64,000 nucleotides of DNA from Bosea sp. NBC_00550 (GTDB lineage: Bacteria > Pseudomonadota > Alphaproteobacteria > Rhizobiales > Beijerinckiaceae), in assembly GCF_026020075.1 (NCBI RefSeq), contig NZ_CP102772.1:3074501-3138500 (forward strand), written 5' to 3'. Under the pieces are notes generated by a model. The model did not search any database. It was not told where the DNA came from and saw only the letters and a program-made list of their open reading frames with translations. Position numbers and translations under genes: made by a program. Shown piece by piece: positions 22,393 to 31,098 of this stretch (positions within the stretch are counted from its first letter, which is position 1; the number at the start of each line of letters is the position of its first letter).

Positions 22393-23139
22393 TCAGAGCG
22401 CGAAGCCGCCATCCGCCAGATGGATCTGGCCGGTGGTGTAGCTCGACTCGTCGGCGGCGAGATAAACCGCAAGCCAGGCGATCTCCTCGGCAGTGCCGAG
22501 CCGGCCCATCGGCTGGCGGTCGACGAAGGCCTGGCGAGCCGCGGCTTCGGTCGTGCCGGTCGAGGCGGCGAGGTCCTTGATGCGCTGGTCGAGCGACGGG
22601 GACTGGATCGTGCCCGGGCAGATCGCGTTGGAGCGAACGCCCTTCTTGATGTAGTCGGCCGCGACGGCCTTGGTCAGGCCGATCACCGCCGCCTTGGTCG
22701 CTCCATAGGCGTAGCGGTTCGGCAGGCCGCGCACCGAGCCTGCGCCCGAGGCGATGTTGATGATCGAGCCCGAGCTCTTCTCCAGCATCCCCGGCACGAA
22801 GGCCTGGATCGTGCGGTGCATCGACTTGACGTTGAGGTCGAAGGAGAAGTCCCAGGCCTTGTCGTCGGTCGTCAGCACCGTGCCGTGATGGACGAAGCCG
22901 GCGGCGTTCACGAGGATGTCGATCGGCCCGACCTTCTCGGCGAAGGCATTGACCGCCTTGCTCGAGAGCACGTCGAGTTTGCGCTTCTTCGCCTTAGGAA
23001 TGCCTTCCAGCAGCGCGACATCCTTGTCGGTCGCCCAGACGGTGGCTCCCTCAGCCACGAAGGCCTCGGCGATGGCCCGGCCGATCCCCTGCCCTGCGGC
23101 GGTGACGACCGCGACCTTGCCCTTCAAACGTCCTGCCAT
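22393..23139 (-). CDS. SDR-family dehydrogenase, probably for a 2-keto-3-deoxy sugar acid
   Basis: 248 residues. Classical SDR: TAAGQGIGRAIA (cofactor site), NAAG, IASGAGS (catalytic Ser) and YGATK (YxxxK). The start RLKGKVAVVTAAGQGIGRAI and SIINIASGAGSVRGLPNRYA resemble the DHRS6/BDH2 and 2-keto-3-deoxy-L-fuconate dehydrogenase group. Its place between DenD-like enzymes and an IlvD/Edd dehydratase favours the sugar-acid role. The substrate is inferred from context. Confidence 0.75.
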   Translation of the reverse strand: MAGRLKGKVAVVTAAGQGIGRAIAEAFVAEGATVWATDKDVALLEGIPKAKKRKLDVLSSKAVNAFAEKVGPIDILVNAAGFVHHGTVLTTDDKAWDFSFDLNVKSMHRTIQAFVPGMLEKSSGSIINIASGAGSVRGLPNRYAYGATKAAVIGLTKAVAADYIKKGVRSNAICPGTIQSPSLDQRIKDLAASTGTTEAAARQAFVDRQPMGRLGTAEEIAWLAVYLAADESSYTTGQIHLADGGFAL

Positions 23140-23154
23140 GCTCGATTCCTTTTA

Positions 23155-24285
23155 TTAGCCGGCTTTTGCAAAGGTCTTGCGCATATGGGTCAGCCGCCGG
23201 TCGGCCATGTCCTCATGATGCGTGATGGCGAAGCCGAGGCGCTCGTACCAGCCGATACGTTCGGTCAATTTCGCATGGGTGTAGAGATGGACGGATCCGT
23301 AGCCGAGCGCCCGCGCCCGCTCGTCCGCGAAGGACATCAAGCTGGCGCCCAGCTTGCGGCCGCCCGCCTCCGGCGCGACCGCGACGCTCCAGATCGTGAA
23401 ATCCTGCGGCTCGATATCGAGCACCAGCGCGGCTTCGAGACCGCTTTCGCCATCGACCAGCCAGACCTCGTGCTCGGCGACGACCTGCGTGTAGTCCGCG
23501 ATGCGCGGCAGCGAGGGCACGCCGATGATGCTCTCGTTCGGCGTATAGGCAGCGTTCTTGAGCGAGAGGATCGCCGGGATGTCGGCAAACCCCGCCCGAC
23601 GCAGCGTCACCTTGCCGGCTTCGCCCTGAATCTGGTTGAAAGCGCCTAGCGAGAGCTTCTGGACGCCCTGCGCGTCGAAATTCTCCGGAGCCAGCCAGCG
23701 GCGGAAGGCCTGCGCGCGCACCGGCCACTCGCCGTCGAGGATCGAGAACCAGGCAGTGTCGCGGTTGGCGCCCTTGACCACCATGTGCTGGCGGAACAAC
23801 CCTTCATACTGGAAGCCGAAGCGCAGGGCCGCGCGCTTGGAGGGTTCGTTGAGATTGTTGCACTTCCACTCGTAGCGGCGATAGCCGAGCGAGAAGCCGT
23901 AATCGCCGACGAGATAGATCGCCTCGGTCGCCGCCCGCGTGCGCTGCAGCGCCGGTGCATAGGTGATCCAACCGACCTCGAAGACCCCGTGCTCGGGCCT
24001 GATCTCCATGATCCAGAGATGGCCCTTGGCCTTGCCGTCAGCCTTGTCGATCACCGCGAGCGGGACGATGCCTGCCTTGGCCACCATGGAATCGAGCAGG
24101 GCGCGGTATTCGCCCTTGCTTTGCGGCGGTGCAGCCGGAAGCCAGTCCCAGACATGGGTCTGGCCGGCATTCCCCGCCCAGATGTCGTCGAGATGGCGAT
24201 CGACGTCGAGCGGCTCGAGCCGGCAATACTGGCCTTCCAGCACCTTCGCGGGCGGGAATGGCGACGCCTTCCAGTCGAACGTCAT
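23155..24285 (-). CDS. Two-domain GNAT acetyltransferase
   Basis: 376 residues. The N-terminal half (1-220) is a RimJ/RimL-like domain (EGQYCRLEPLDVDRHLDDIW, YEWKCNNLNEPSKRAALRFG). The C-terminal half (about 225-376) is a second GNAT domain (VTLRRAGFADIPAILSLKNA, SVAVAPEAGGRKLGASLMSF, IGWYERLGF). Both carry recognisable acetyl-CoA loops, the first less clearly. Its start overlaps the stop of the 108-residue gene upstream, so it is the last gene of a three-gene leftward operon. Substrates unknown. Confidence 0.8.
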   Translation of the reverse strand: MTFDWKASPFPPAKVLEGQYCRLEPLDVDRHLDDIWAGNAGQTHVWDWLPAAPPQSKGEYRALLDSMVAKAGIVPLAVIDKADGKAKGHLWIMEIRPEHGVFEVGWITYAPALQRTRAATEAIYLVGDYGFSLGYRRYEWKCNNLNEPSKRAALRFGFQYEGLFRQHMVVKGANRDTAWFSILDGEWPVRAQAFRRWLAPENFDAQGVQKLSLGAFNQIQGEAGKVTLRRAGFADIPAILSLKNAAYTPNESIIGVPSLPRIADYTQVVAEHEVWLVDGESGLEAALVLDIEPQDFTIWSVAVAPEAGGRKLGASLMSFADERARALGYGSVHLYTHAKLTERIGWYERLGFAITHHEDMADRRLTHMRKTFAKAG

Positions 24286-24608
24286 GACTTCGTTTTCCCC
24301 CGCCAGCCCGTGAAATCGTACCGGATCTCCCAGCCCGCGCCGAGTTCGGCCGCGATGGCATGGGCAAGCGCATGGCCCTCGGCCTCCCAGGCCAGGCGCT
24401 CGACCTCGTCGGTGAAATCCGAAGCGGCCTCGTCGTCCTCGTCATAGATCGCGTCGAAGGCATCGACCCAGGCTTCGAGCCGGTCGCCGATTTCATCGGA
24501 AAGCCCGATATCCTCGGCATCGACCGCCCGGCGCTTGCCCTTGGCGTCGACCTGCCAGAGACCGCTCTGCCCGAGCCATTCCGGCGCGATCAGGAGCGTG
24601 CCGCTCAT
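24282..24608 (-). CDS. Hypothetical acidic protein
   Basis: 108 residues, no signal peptide, very acidic middle (YDEDDEAASDFTDEVERLAW) and a C-terminal GAGWEIRYDFTGWRGK. Starts and stops overlap with both neighbours (ATGA type), so it is translated with them. No family recognised. Confidence 0.65.
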   Translation of the reverse strand: MSGTLLIAPEWLGQSGLWQVDAKGKRRAVDAEDIGLSDEIGDRLEAWVDAFDAIYDEDDEAASDFTDEVERLAWEAEGHALAHAIAAELGAGWEIRYDFTGWRGKTKS

Positions 24609-25444
24609 GAACGCGCCTCGAGATCCTCATGGAAGAACGGGTTGAGCGGCGAGGACGGGCCGTTGCCGGCAAAGCCCTTGAAGCTGCCCTCTTCCGCGAT
24701 CAACCGCGTCGCCTCGATGAAGGCGGCCCAGGCGGCACGCGCCAAAGCCCCGCCGATGGAGATGCGCCGCGCGCCCGCTGCCGCGATCTCGTCGACGCTC
24801 AACCCGAAATCGCCATAGACCAGGGCGTTGACCGGCTTGCCGCCCGCCGCCGACACGATGGTGGCGATATCGTCGGCCGTCTTCGGGCCGGGCGCGTAGA
24901 GCACATCCGCCCCGGCGGCCGCATAGGCCTCGATCCGGCGCGCCGCTTCCTTCAGCGGCTCGGCATGTCCGGTCAGGAAGCATTCCGCCCGCGCGGTCAG
25001 CACGACGCCCGAGCCGGTCTCGTCGATCGCCTTGCGCGCCGCCTTGATGCGGTCGACGGCCAGATCGAACGCATAAAGCGGCTCGCTCTCGCGCCCGGTC
25101 GCATCCTCGATCGAGAGGCCGGCGACGCCGGTCGCAATGCAGAGCTTGACGTTGGCCGCGACACCATCGGGCGTATCGGCATAGCCGTTCTCGAAATCGG
25201 CGTTCACCGGCAGGTCAGGCACCGCCTTCACCATGTCGGCGATATGCGCGAGCATCATGTCGCGCGGCACGTCCTGGTCGGCGCGCGCCTGCGTGAAGGC
25301 GAAGCCCGCGCTCGTCGTCGCCAGCGCCTTGAAGCCCTGCCCGCGCAGCCAGCGGGCCGAGCCGAGATCCCATGGATTGGGCATCACGAAGCAGCCGGCC
25401 TCATGCAGCTTGCGGAACGCTTCGACTTGCGGGCTGCGGGCCAT
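24605..25444 (-). CDS. PEP mutase / isocitrate lyase superfamily protein
   Basis: 279 residues. It follows the superfamily pattern: FRKLHEAGCFVMPNPWDLGS, LATTSAGFAFTQARAD, LPVNADFENGYA (metal-binding acidic loop), GLSIEDATG, VLTARAECFLTGH, ADVLYAPG. Typical lyases have KKCGH in the active loop; here the matching position reads AECFLTG, which puts it in the large group related to PEP mutase and oxaloacetate hydrolase. It would cleave or form a C-C or C-P bond in a 2-oxo acid. First gene of the operon running to 23155. Confidence 0.8.
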   Translation of the reverse strand: MARSPQVEAFRKLHEAGCFVMPNPWDLGSARWLRGQGFKALATTSAGFAFTQARADQDVPRDMMLAHIADMVKAVPDLPVNADFENGYADTPDGVAANVKLCIATGVAGLSIEDATGRESEPLYAFDLAVDRIKAARKAIDETGSGVVLTARAECFLTGHAEPLKEAARRIEAYAAAGADVLYAPGPKTADDIATIVSAAGGKPVNALVYGDFGLSVDEIAAAGARRISIGGALARAAWAAFIEATRLIAEEGSFKGFAGNGPSSPLNPFFHEDLEARS

Positions 25445-25566
25445 TTTTCAATCGTTTCAAATGGGAGCGGAAAGAACGGCTGCCATAGTGTCGAGGGTCA
25501 GGTCGTTTGTCAGCCCCGAAGCCGCGCGTCGCGCAGCGAGCGCCGATGCGCGGACGGAATGGCGTG

Positions 25567-25700
25567 GGCATCCCGCACGCGCTGCGGCACGAAGTCCTGC
25601 TGCGCAGATGCAGGACCGCGTGAAGAAAGGGCGCGCTCATCGGGTGACGGTCCCGTGTCTGCGCCGCGACATTCACATGCCGCAGCGCGCACGGGATGAC
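25567..25700. repeat. Palindromic extragenic element
   Basis: GGCATCCCGCACGCGCTGCG-GCA (25567-25589) and TGCCGCAGCGCGCACGGGATGAC (read as 25678-25700) are near-perfect inverted copies about 90 bases apart. The outer GTCATCCCG end resembles the element at 29404. Confidence 0.6.
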
Positions 25701-25711
25701 GTCAGTCCCGC

Positions 25712-27574
25712 TCAGTGATTGTCGCGCGGAACGCCGAACTTCTTGTGGATCTTCTGGTACTTGACCGCCGGCTTGAGAACCATGCCTTCCGACAATTCGT
25801 CGACGATCTTGCGCTGGATCTCCTGCCAGGGCGTCTGGCTCTTCGGGTACTTGTAGCCACCCGCCGCCTTGAACGCGGCCCTGCGCTCGGCCAGCTCATC
25901 GTCCGAGATCAGGATGTTGGCAGTGCGCTTCTTGAGGTCGATGCGGACCTTGTCGCCGGTCTTGAGCAGCGCGAGCCCGCCGCCGGTCGCCGCTTCCGGC
26001 GAGGCGTTGAGGATCGACGGCGATCCCGAGGTGCCGGACTGGCGCCCGTCGCCGACGCAGGCGAGCGCGGTGACGCCCTTCTTGATCAGGTAATCCGGCG
26101 GCCGCATGTTCACGACTTCCGCCGCGCCGGGATAGCCGATCGGGCCGACGCCGCGGATGAACAGGATGCAGTGCTCGTCGATGGCGAGCGCGGGGTCGTC
26201 GATGCGGTGGTGGTAATCTTCCGGTCCGTCGAAGACGATGGCACGGCCCTCGAAGGCCATCGGATCCCCAGGGTTCTCCAGATAGCGCTGGCGGAACTCC
26301 GGCGTGATCACGCTGGTCTTCATGATCGCGGAATCGAACAGGTTGCCCGACAGATTGAGGAAGCCGGACTGCGCCTTCATCGGCTCGTCATAGGTCTTGA
26401 TGACCTCGCGGGCGATGGAGAAGGCCCCCTTGCAGTTCTCTTCCAGCGTCTGGCCGTTGGCGGTGATGGCAGGCTTGATCTTGCCCTTCTCGACCAGCTC
26501 CGCGATCACGGCGGGCAGGCCACCGGCCCGGTAATAATCCTCGCCGAGATACTCGCCGGCAGGCTGCATGTTGACCAGCAGCGGGATCTCGTAGCCGATC
26601 TTCGTCCAGTCCTCGTTGTCGAGCTTGACGCCGATATGCTTGGCGATGGCGTTGACGTGAACAGGCGCATTGGTCGAGCCGCCGATCGCCGAATTGATGA
26701 CGATGGTATTCTCGAAGGCTTCGCGCGTCAGGATCTTCGACGGGACCAGGTCCTCCCAAACCATCTCGACGATGCGGCGACCGGTCAGATACGCCATCTC
26801 GTAGCGATCGCGATAGGGCGCGGGGATCGCGGCGGCGCCGGGCAGCGTCATGCCCATCGCTTCCGCCAGCGAGTTCATCGTCGAGGCCGTGCCCATCGTG
26901 TTGCAGTGGCCGGCCGAAGGCGCCGAGGAAGCGACGAGGTCGACGAAGCCTTTGTAGTCGATCTCGCCGGCCGCCATCATCTGGCGCGCCTTCCAGACGA
27001 TGGTGCCCGAGCCGGTGCGCTCGCCGCGGAAGGAGCCGTTCAGCATCGGGCCGCCGGGCAGCGCGATCGCCGGGATGTCGACCGTCGCGGCCGCCATGAT
27101 CTGCGCCGGAGTGGTCTTGTCGCAGCCCGTCGTCAGCACGACGCCGTCGAGCGGATAGCCGTAGAGAATCTCGACCAGCGAGAGATACTGCAGGTTGCGG
27201 TCGAGCGAGGCGGTCGGCCGCTTGCAGGTTTCCTGGATCGGATGGATCGGGAACTCGAAGGGCACGCCGCCCATCTCGCGGATGCCGTCGCGGATGCGCG
27301 GCGCCAGCTCGAGGTGGTGGCGGTTGCAGGGCGCGATATCAGAGCCCGTCTGCGCGATGCCGATGATCGGCCGGCCCGACTGCAGCTCTTCCCGCGAAAG
27401 ACCGAAGTTCATCGTGCGCTCGATATAGAGCGCGGTCATGTCGGCATTAGCCGGATTGTCGAACCAGGCCTTCGAGCGCAGCTGCGCCGGCTTGATGCGG
27501 CGTGGAGCCTTCTTGCGTGTCAGCGCGACCGGTCGGTCCTCGCGCGGAACATTGCTTTCGGGAGCTTTGGCCAT
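25712..27574 (-). CDS. IlvD/Edd-family dehydratase, probably an aldonate dehydratase
   Basis: 620 residues. The iron-sulfur Cys motifs are in [10 protein letters not shown] (about residue 151) and [10 protein letters not shown] (about 223). [24 protein letters not shown] and [20 protein letters not shown] are family signatures, and the extra N-terminal [20 protein letters not shown] plus length over 600 are usual in sugar-acid dehydratases (L-arabonate, D-xylonate, pentonate) rather than IlvD. It would convert an aldonic acid to its 2-keto-3-deoxy acid. The start at 27574 is chosen because GAGG and purine-rich sequence precede it. Faces the aminotransferase across an operator-like palindrome. 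Confidence 0.85.
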   Translation of the reverse strand: MAKAPESNVPREDRPVALTRKKAPRRIKPAQLRSKAWFDNPANADMTALYIERTMNFGLSREELQSGRPIIGIAQTGSDIAPCNRHHLELAPRIRDGIREMGGVPFEFPIHPIQETCKRPTASLDRNLQYLSLVEILYGYPLDGVVLTTGCDKTTPAQIMAAATVDIPAIALPGGPMLNGSFRGERTGSGTIVWKARQMMAAGEIDYKGFVDLVASSAPSAGHCNTMGTASTMNSLAEAMGMTLPGAAAIPAPYRDRYEMAYLTGRRIVEMVWEDLVPSKILTREAFENTIVINSAIGGSTNAPVHVNAIAKHIGVKLDNEDWTKIGYEIPLLVNMQPAGEYLGEDYYRAGGLPAVIAELVEKGKIKPAITANGQTLEENCKGAFSIAREVIKTYDEPMKAQSGFLNLSGNLFDSAIMKTSVITPEFRQRYLENPGDPMAFEGRAIVFDGPEDYHHRIDDPALAIDEHCILFIRGVGPIGYPGAAEVVNMRPPDYLIKKGVTALACVGDGRQSGTSGSPSILNASPEAATGGGLALLKTGDKVRIDLKKRTANILISDDELAERRAAFKAAGGYKYPKSQTPWQEIQRKIVDELSEGMVLKPAVKYQKIHKKFGVPRDNH

Positions 27575-27709
27575 CCTCGTTTCCTCTCGCTCGGCACGGC
27601 GCTGACGGCCGTTTGCCGATCTCACATTCGAACGATTTGAGACAAGCCATCATGCCCATAGCCCGCGGCTGGGCAAGGCCCAATCTGGCTGATAGTCATA
27701 CTATTTATT

Positions 27710-27727
27710 CATGCTGTATGCAGCATG
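27710..27727. promoter_or_regulatory. Operator-like palindrome between divergent genes
   Basis: CATGCTG (27710-27716), TATG, CAGCATG (27721-27727): perfect 7-4-7 inverted repeat between the dehydratase and the aminotransferase, beside AT-rich promoter-like sequence (TACTATTTATT). It suits a GntR- or LacI-type regulator, which is not encoded in the immediate vicinity. Confidence 0.55.
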
Positions 27728-27842
27728 CAACAAGGCGCGATGCGTGGCAGGCGCTTGCCAGCCCCGCCTCTTTGGCGCCAGAAAAGGCTGCTCCGACAGG
27801 AACTGTTCTTCAACCCTTCGAAACCCGGCCGAGAAACGCGTC

Positions 27843-29027
27843 ATGACCCTTCACGTCGTCCCGTCCTTCGCCCGCATCGGCGAGGAGAACGCCTTTGCCG
27901 TGCTGGCGCGCGCGACCGAGCTGCAGCGGCAGGGCAAGGACATCGTCAATCTCGGCATCGGCCAGCCCGATTTCGCCACGCCCGAGCACATCGTCGAAGC
28001 CGCCGTGAAGGCGCTGCGCGACGGCCATCACGGCTACACCCCTGCGAACGGCATCCTGCCGCTGCGCGAGGCGGTCGCCGCCGATCTGCACAAGCGGTTC
28101 AAGGTCGAGGTTTCGCCGGAGAACGTGATGATCGTGCCCGGCGGCAAGGTCACCATGTTCATGGCGATCCTGATGTTCGGCGAACCCGGCGCCGAAATCC
28201 TCTACCCGGACCCCGGGTTCCCGATCTACCGCTCGATGATCGAATATACCGGTGCAACGCCGGTGCCCGTGCCGATCCGCGAGGAGAACGGCTTCGCCTT
28301 CTCGGCCGAGGAGACGCTCTCGCTGATCACGCCGAAGACGCGGCTGCTGATCATCAACTCGCCGGCCAACCCGACCGGCGGCGTCACGCCGAAGGCGGAG
28401 ATCGACAAGCTCGTCGCGGGGCTGGCTGATTTCCCCGACGTCGCGCTGATGTCGGACGAGATCTACGACCAGATGGTCTATGACGGCGAGGAGCATGTCT
28501 GCCTGCTGAGCTATCCCGAGATCCGCGACCGGCTGATCTTGCTCAACGGCTGGTCCAAGACCTATGCGATGACCGGCTGGCGCATGGGCTGGTCGGTCTG
28601 GCCGAAGCCGCTCTACGACAACGCCCGCAAGCTCGCGGTGAACTCGCATTCCTGCGTCAACGCTCCCGCGCAATGGGCGGGGCTCGCCGCGCTCACCGGC
28701 CCGCAGGACGCGGTGCACGCCATGGTCGCGGAGTTCGACAGGCGCCGGAAGGCGGTGGTCGCGGGGCTGAACGGGCTGCCGAACGTCTCCTGCATTACGC
28801 CGAAAGGCGCCTTCTACGCCTTCCCCAACGTCTCGCAGACCGGCTGGAAGGCGAAGAAGCTCGCTTCCGCTCTGCTGGAGGAAGCCGGCGTCGCGACGAT
28901 CGGCGGGCCCGATTTCGGTGTCCATGGCGAGGGCTATATTCGCCTCTCCTATGCCAACTCGCTTGAGAACATCGAGAAGGCGCTGGAGCGCATGAAGACC
29001 TTCCTCACCAACGCAAGGGCTGCCTGA
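27843..29027 (+). CDS. Class I/II PLP aminotransferase
   Basis: 394 residues. The PLP Lys lies in LNGWSKTYAMTGWRMGW (about residue 239). NLGIGQPDFATPEHIVEAA, SPANPTGG and ALMSDEIYDQMVYDG are typical of aspartate/alanine-type fold I enzymes, and IRLSYANSLENIEKALERM closes the domain. Substrate not determinable; LGIGQPDF is common in broad-specificity AspB-type enzymes. A NIPSNAP gene follows after 2 bases. Confidence 0.85.
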   Translation: MTLHVVPSFARIGEENAFAVLARATELQRQGKDIVNLGIGQPDFATPEHIVEAAVKALRDGHHGYTPANGILPLREAVAADLHKRFKVEVSPENVMIVPGGKVTMFMAILMFGEPGAEILYPDPGFPIYRSMIEYTGATPVPVPIREENGFAFSAEETLSLITPKTRLLIINSPANPTGGVTPKAEIDKLVAGLADFPDVALMSDEIYDQMVYDGEEHVCLLSYPEIRDRLILLNGWSKTYAMTGWRMGWSVWPKPLYDNARKLAVNSHSCVNAPAQWAGLAALTGPQDAVHAMVAEFDRRRKAVVAGLNGLPNVSCITPKGAFYAFPNVSQTGWKAKKLASALLEEAGVATIGGPDFGVHGEGYIRLSYANSLENIEKALERMKTFLTNARAA

Positions 29028-29029
29028 CC

Positions 29030-29362
29030 ATGGTCACCTGCTATCTGCGCTATGTCGTCGACCCTCACAAGCTCGACGCCTTCGAGGCCTATGGCAGGCT
29101 CTGGATCCGGCTCGTCGAGAAGTTCGGCGGCAAGCACCACGGCTATTTCATGCCCTCCGAGGGCACGTCCAACGTAGCGCTCGCCTTCTTCAGCTTCCCG
29201 TCGCTGGCGGCCTATGAGGAGTACCGCACGCGCTCGTTCGACGATCCCGAATGCCGGGCGGCGATCGCGATGAACGAGAAGGATCGTTTCATCGTCAGCT
29301 ATGAGCGGTCCTTCTTCCGGCCCGTCTTCGAGGATGATCAGGGCGTCAAGCGCGCACCGTGA
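29030..29362 (+). CDS. NIPSNAP-family protein
   Basis: 110 residues: MVTCYLRYVVDPHKLDAFEA, RLWIRLVEKFGGKHHGYFMP, FSFPSLAAYEEYR, FRPVF. This is the usual NIPSNAP ferredoxin-like alpha/beta barrel domain. Two bases after the aminotransferase stop, so in its operon. Role unknown; often linked to small-molecule catabolism. Confidence 0.8.
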   Translation: MVTCYLRYVVDPHKLDAFEAYGRLWIRLVEKFGGKHHGYFMPSEGTSNVALAFFSFPSLAAYEEYRTRSFDDPECRAAIAMNEKDRFIVSYERSFFRPVFEDDQGVKRAP

Positions 29363-29403
29363 TTCATGGCGTCGCCGGCCTGCTGATGCACGACGTGAAA
29401 GCT

Positions 29404-29503
29404 GGGTCATCCCGGGCTTGACCCGGGATCCATGCCAGAGCGCGGCCGATCAAGCTTCAGGCATGGATCCCGGCTCTCCGCTTCGCTGCGGCCGGGATGA
29501 CCC
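29404..29503. repeat. REP-like composite palindrome
   Basis: Outer arms GGGTCATCCCGG (29404-29415) / CCGGGATGACCC (29492-29503) and inner arms GGGATCCATGCC (29425-29436) / GGCATGGATCCC (29460-29471), all perfect. It sits between convergent genes. A related copy is at 30992-31091. Confidence 0.8.
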
Positions 29504-29538
29504 GTGCTTCCATGAAAGGCAGTGCTACCCGGCCTCTT

Positions 29539-30348
29539 TTAGCGCGAAGCGCTCGCGGTCACGCCCGGATCGACCTTGAAGCTCGAAGCTTCGATCACGG
29601 CCGTACCGATCATCGTCTTCACGGAGATGCGGACCGGCACCATCATGTCGGTGCCGGCGACCGGCGCGAGCCAGGCCGTGATGTCGCGATTCTCGGCCAT
29701 GAACTTCGTGCTGGGCCTGAGCGCGCGGTGGCCGGCGATCGGCACATAGCGCGCCTGGCAGATCGAGACCGGGCCGCTATAGCCCTCCAGCTTGACGGTG
29801 CGGGTGCCGGCGCTGCTCAGCTTGATGTCATAGCGCGCCGCGCCGTCGAAGATCGGCAGCGTGCGGTTGCAGGCGCCATCCCTGCCCTTGCCGTTGACCG
29901 GCATCAGGAAGGCGCTGAGCGGATCCAAGACGTTGCGCTTATGGCTCTCGTTGAGCGGCACGCGGTCAGGCTTCTCGTCGATCGGCGGCTCGATATCCAC
30001 TCCGGCGACGCTGCCTTCCGCCAGCGCCATGCGCACGGTGCGGCTCTCGTTGGAGTTGGCCGAGCTGACGGCGAAGGTCTTCGGCGCCAGCCGGCCGCCC
30101 GCGAGCGCGCCGGTCGCGGCACCTGAACCGCGCCCGCCCGTGACACCACCCACGATGCCCGTCAGCTTGGCCGCCATGTCGAGCTTGTAGCTCGATGCGT
30201 CGATACCGCCGGTCAGGCTCGCCGTGCCCAGCGTGATGCCGAGGAGCGATACGTCGTAGCGCGCGTCGAGCGAGGCCGCGCCCGCAGCCTCGGCCAGACA
30301 GGCTGCGAGAACCAGCCCTGCGATGGTCGATGCGACGGCGGATTTCAT
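29539..30348 (-). CDS. Exported DUF3108 protein
   Basis: 269 residues. Signal peptide about 1-24 (ACLAEAAGAASLDARYDVSL). DUF3108 features: ISLLGITLGTASL-like start (VSLLGITLGTASLTGGIDAS), DVLDPLSAF-like (NVLDPLSAFLMPV), a Cys pair around GACNRTLPIFDG and ICQARYVPIAGH, and IGTAVIEASSF near the end. Predicted periplasmic beta-barrel-like fold of unknown function. GGAGG 5 bases before the ATG at 30348 supports the start. Confidence 0.8.
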   Translation of the reverse strand: MKSAVASTIAGLVLAACLAEAAGAASLDARYDVSLLGITLGTASLTGGIDASSYKLDMAAKLTGIVGGVTGGRGSGAATGALAGGRLAPKTFAVSSANSNESRTVRMALAEGSVAGVDIEPPIDEKPDRVPLNESHKRNVLDPLSAFLMPVNGKGRDGACNRTLPIFDGAARYDIKLSSAGTRTVKLEGYSGPVSICQARYVPIAGHRALRPSTKFMAENRDITAWLAPVAGTDMMVPVRISVKTMIGTAVIEASSFKVDPGVTASASR

Positions 30349-30514
30349 CCATTGCCTCCGGAACGGCGCGATCCTGCGCGGCATGCACTCTGAATCGGTC
30401 CGAATCGTGACCGGTTTCCCTCGCGGCGAAGCGACGGCCGTCCGAAGCATCGGACCCTGATCTTTACACCCCGTTAACGCTGAAGGCCATGTGAACAAGC
30501 TGCGGGAGTTTTCC

Positions 30515-30543
30515 TTGACGCGGCCGGCGGCCTTGGCTATGGA
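30515..30543 (+). promoter_or_regulatory. Sigma-70 promoter of rpmB
   Basis: TTGACG (30515-30520), 17-base spacer, TATGGA (30538-30543). Predicted start near 30550, leader about 85 bases. Confidence 0.65.
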
Positions 30544-30574
30544 ACCCCGACTTCAATTTGACTTCCGGTGCTCG

Positions 30575-30600
30575 CCGGCACGTCGCGTGTCGGTTTTTTT
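30575..30600 (+). terminator. Terminator-like hairpin in the rpmB leader
   Basis: CCGGCACG (30575-30582), TCG loop, CGTGTCGG (30586-30593) with one G-U pair, then seven T (30594-30600), placed between the promoter and rpmB. Looks like an attenuator. Confidence 0.65.
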
Positions 30601-30635
30601 GTTTGAGCGATCCGGGGATGCAAGGAACGATTGCC

Positions 30636-30923
30636 ATGGCCCGCCGTTGCGAACTGACCGGGAAAGCCACCCAGACCGGCCACCTCGTCAGCCACTCGAA
30701 CCGCAAGACGAAGACGGTCTTCCGTCCGAATCTCGTCAACGTCACGCTGCAGTCGGACGCGCTCGGCCGTTCGGTGCGCCTGCGCGTTTCGGCCAACGCC
30801 CTGCGTTCGGTCGAGCATCGCGGCGGCCTCGACGCTTTCCTGCTCAAGGCTGCGGCCGGCGACCTCTCGGTCGGCGCGCTCGGCCTGAAGCGCGACCTCG
30901 AGAAGAAGCTCGCCGCCAACTGA
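30636..30923 (+). CDS. rpmB: 50S ribosomal protein L28
   Basis: 95 residues, [58 protein letters not shown]. Typical alphaproteobacterial L28 length. AAGG 9 bases before the ATG. Preceded by its own promoter and a terminator-like leader hairpin, and followed by a terminator, so it is a single-gene unit. Confidence 0.97.
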   Translation: MARRCELTGKATQTGHLVSHSNRKTKTVFRPNLVNVTLQSDALGRSVRLRVSANALRSVEHRGGLDAFLLKAAAGDLSVGALGLKRDLEKKLAAN

Positions 30924-30949
30924 GCGGGTTTTCCTTTCGGGTTTGAACG

Positions 30950-30973
30950 AAGCGGCCGAAAGGCCGCTTTTTT
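30950..30973 (+). terminator. Terminator after rpmB
   Basis: AAGCGGCC (30950-30957), GAAA, GGCCGCTT (30962-30969), then T-run to 30973. Confidence 0.85.
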
Positions 30974-30991
30974 CGTTTGGGCATACGACAC

Positions 30992-31091
30992 GTCATTCTC
31001 GGGCGAAGCGAAGCGCAGACCCGAGAATCTCAGGCCGAGGGAGGCTCCAGCATCCATTGGGCATGAGATGCTCGGGTCAAGCCCGGGCATA
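30992..31091. repeat. REP-like palindromic element, second copy
   Basis: ATTCTCGGG (30995-31003) / CCCGAGAAT (31020-31028) and CTCGGGTCAAGCCCGGG further right, which is the reverse complement of the CCCGGGCTTGACCCGGG-type core of the 29404 element. Lies between rpmB and a convergent gene. Confidence 0.65.
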
Positions 31092-31098
31092 ACGCTCT

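Noticed and set aside
25715..27640. Plus-strand open frame opposite the dehydratase
   Set aside because: Low-complexity Arg/Asp-rich translation with no motif, while the dehydratase on the other strand is fully conserved.
30624..30648. Exact GGAAC-N16-CGTT match overlapping the rpmB start codon
   Set aside because: The site lies across the ribosome site and start codon of rpmB, which has a good sigma-70 promoter upstream. Taken as chance, and as a measure of the background for the EcfG motif.
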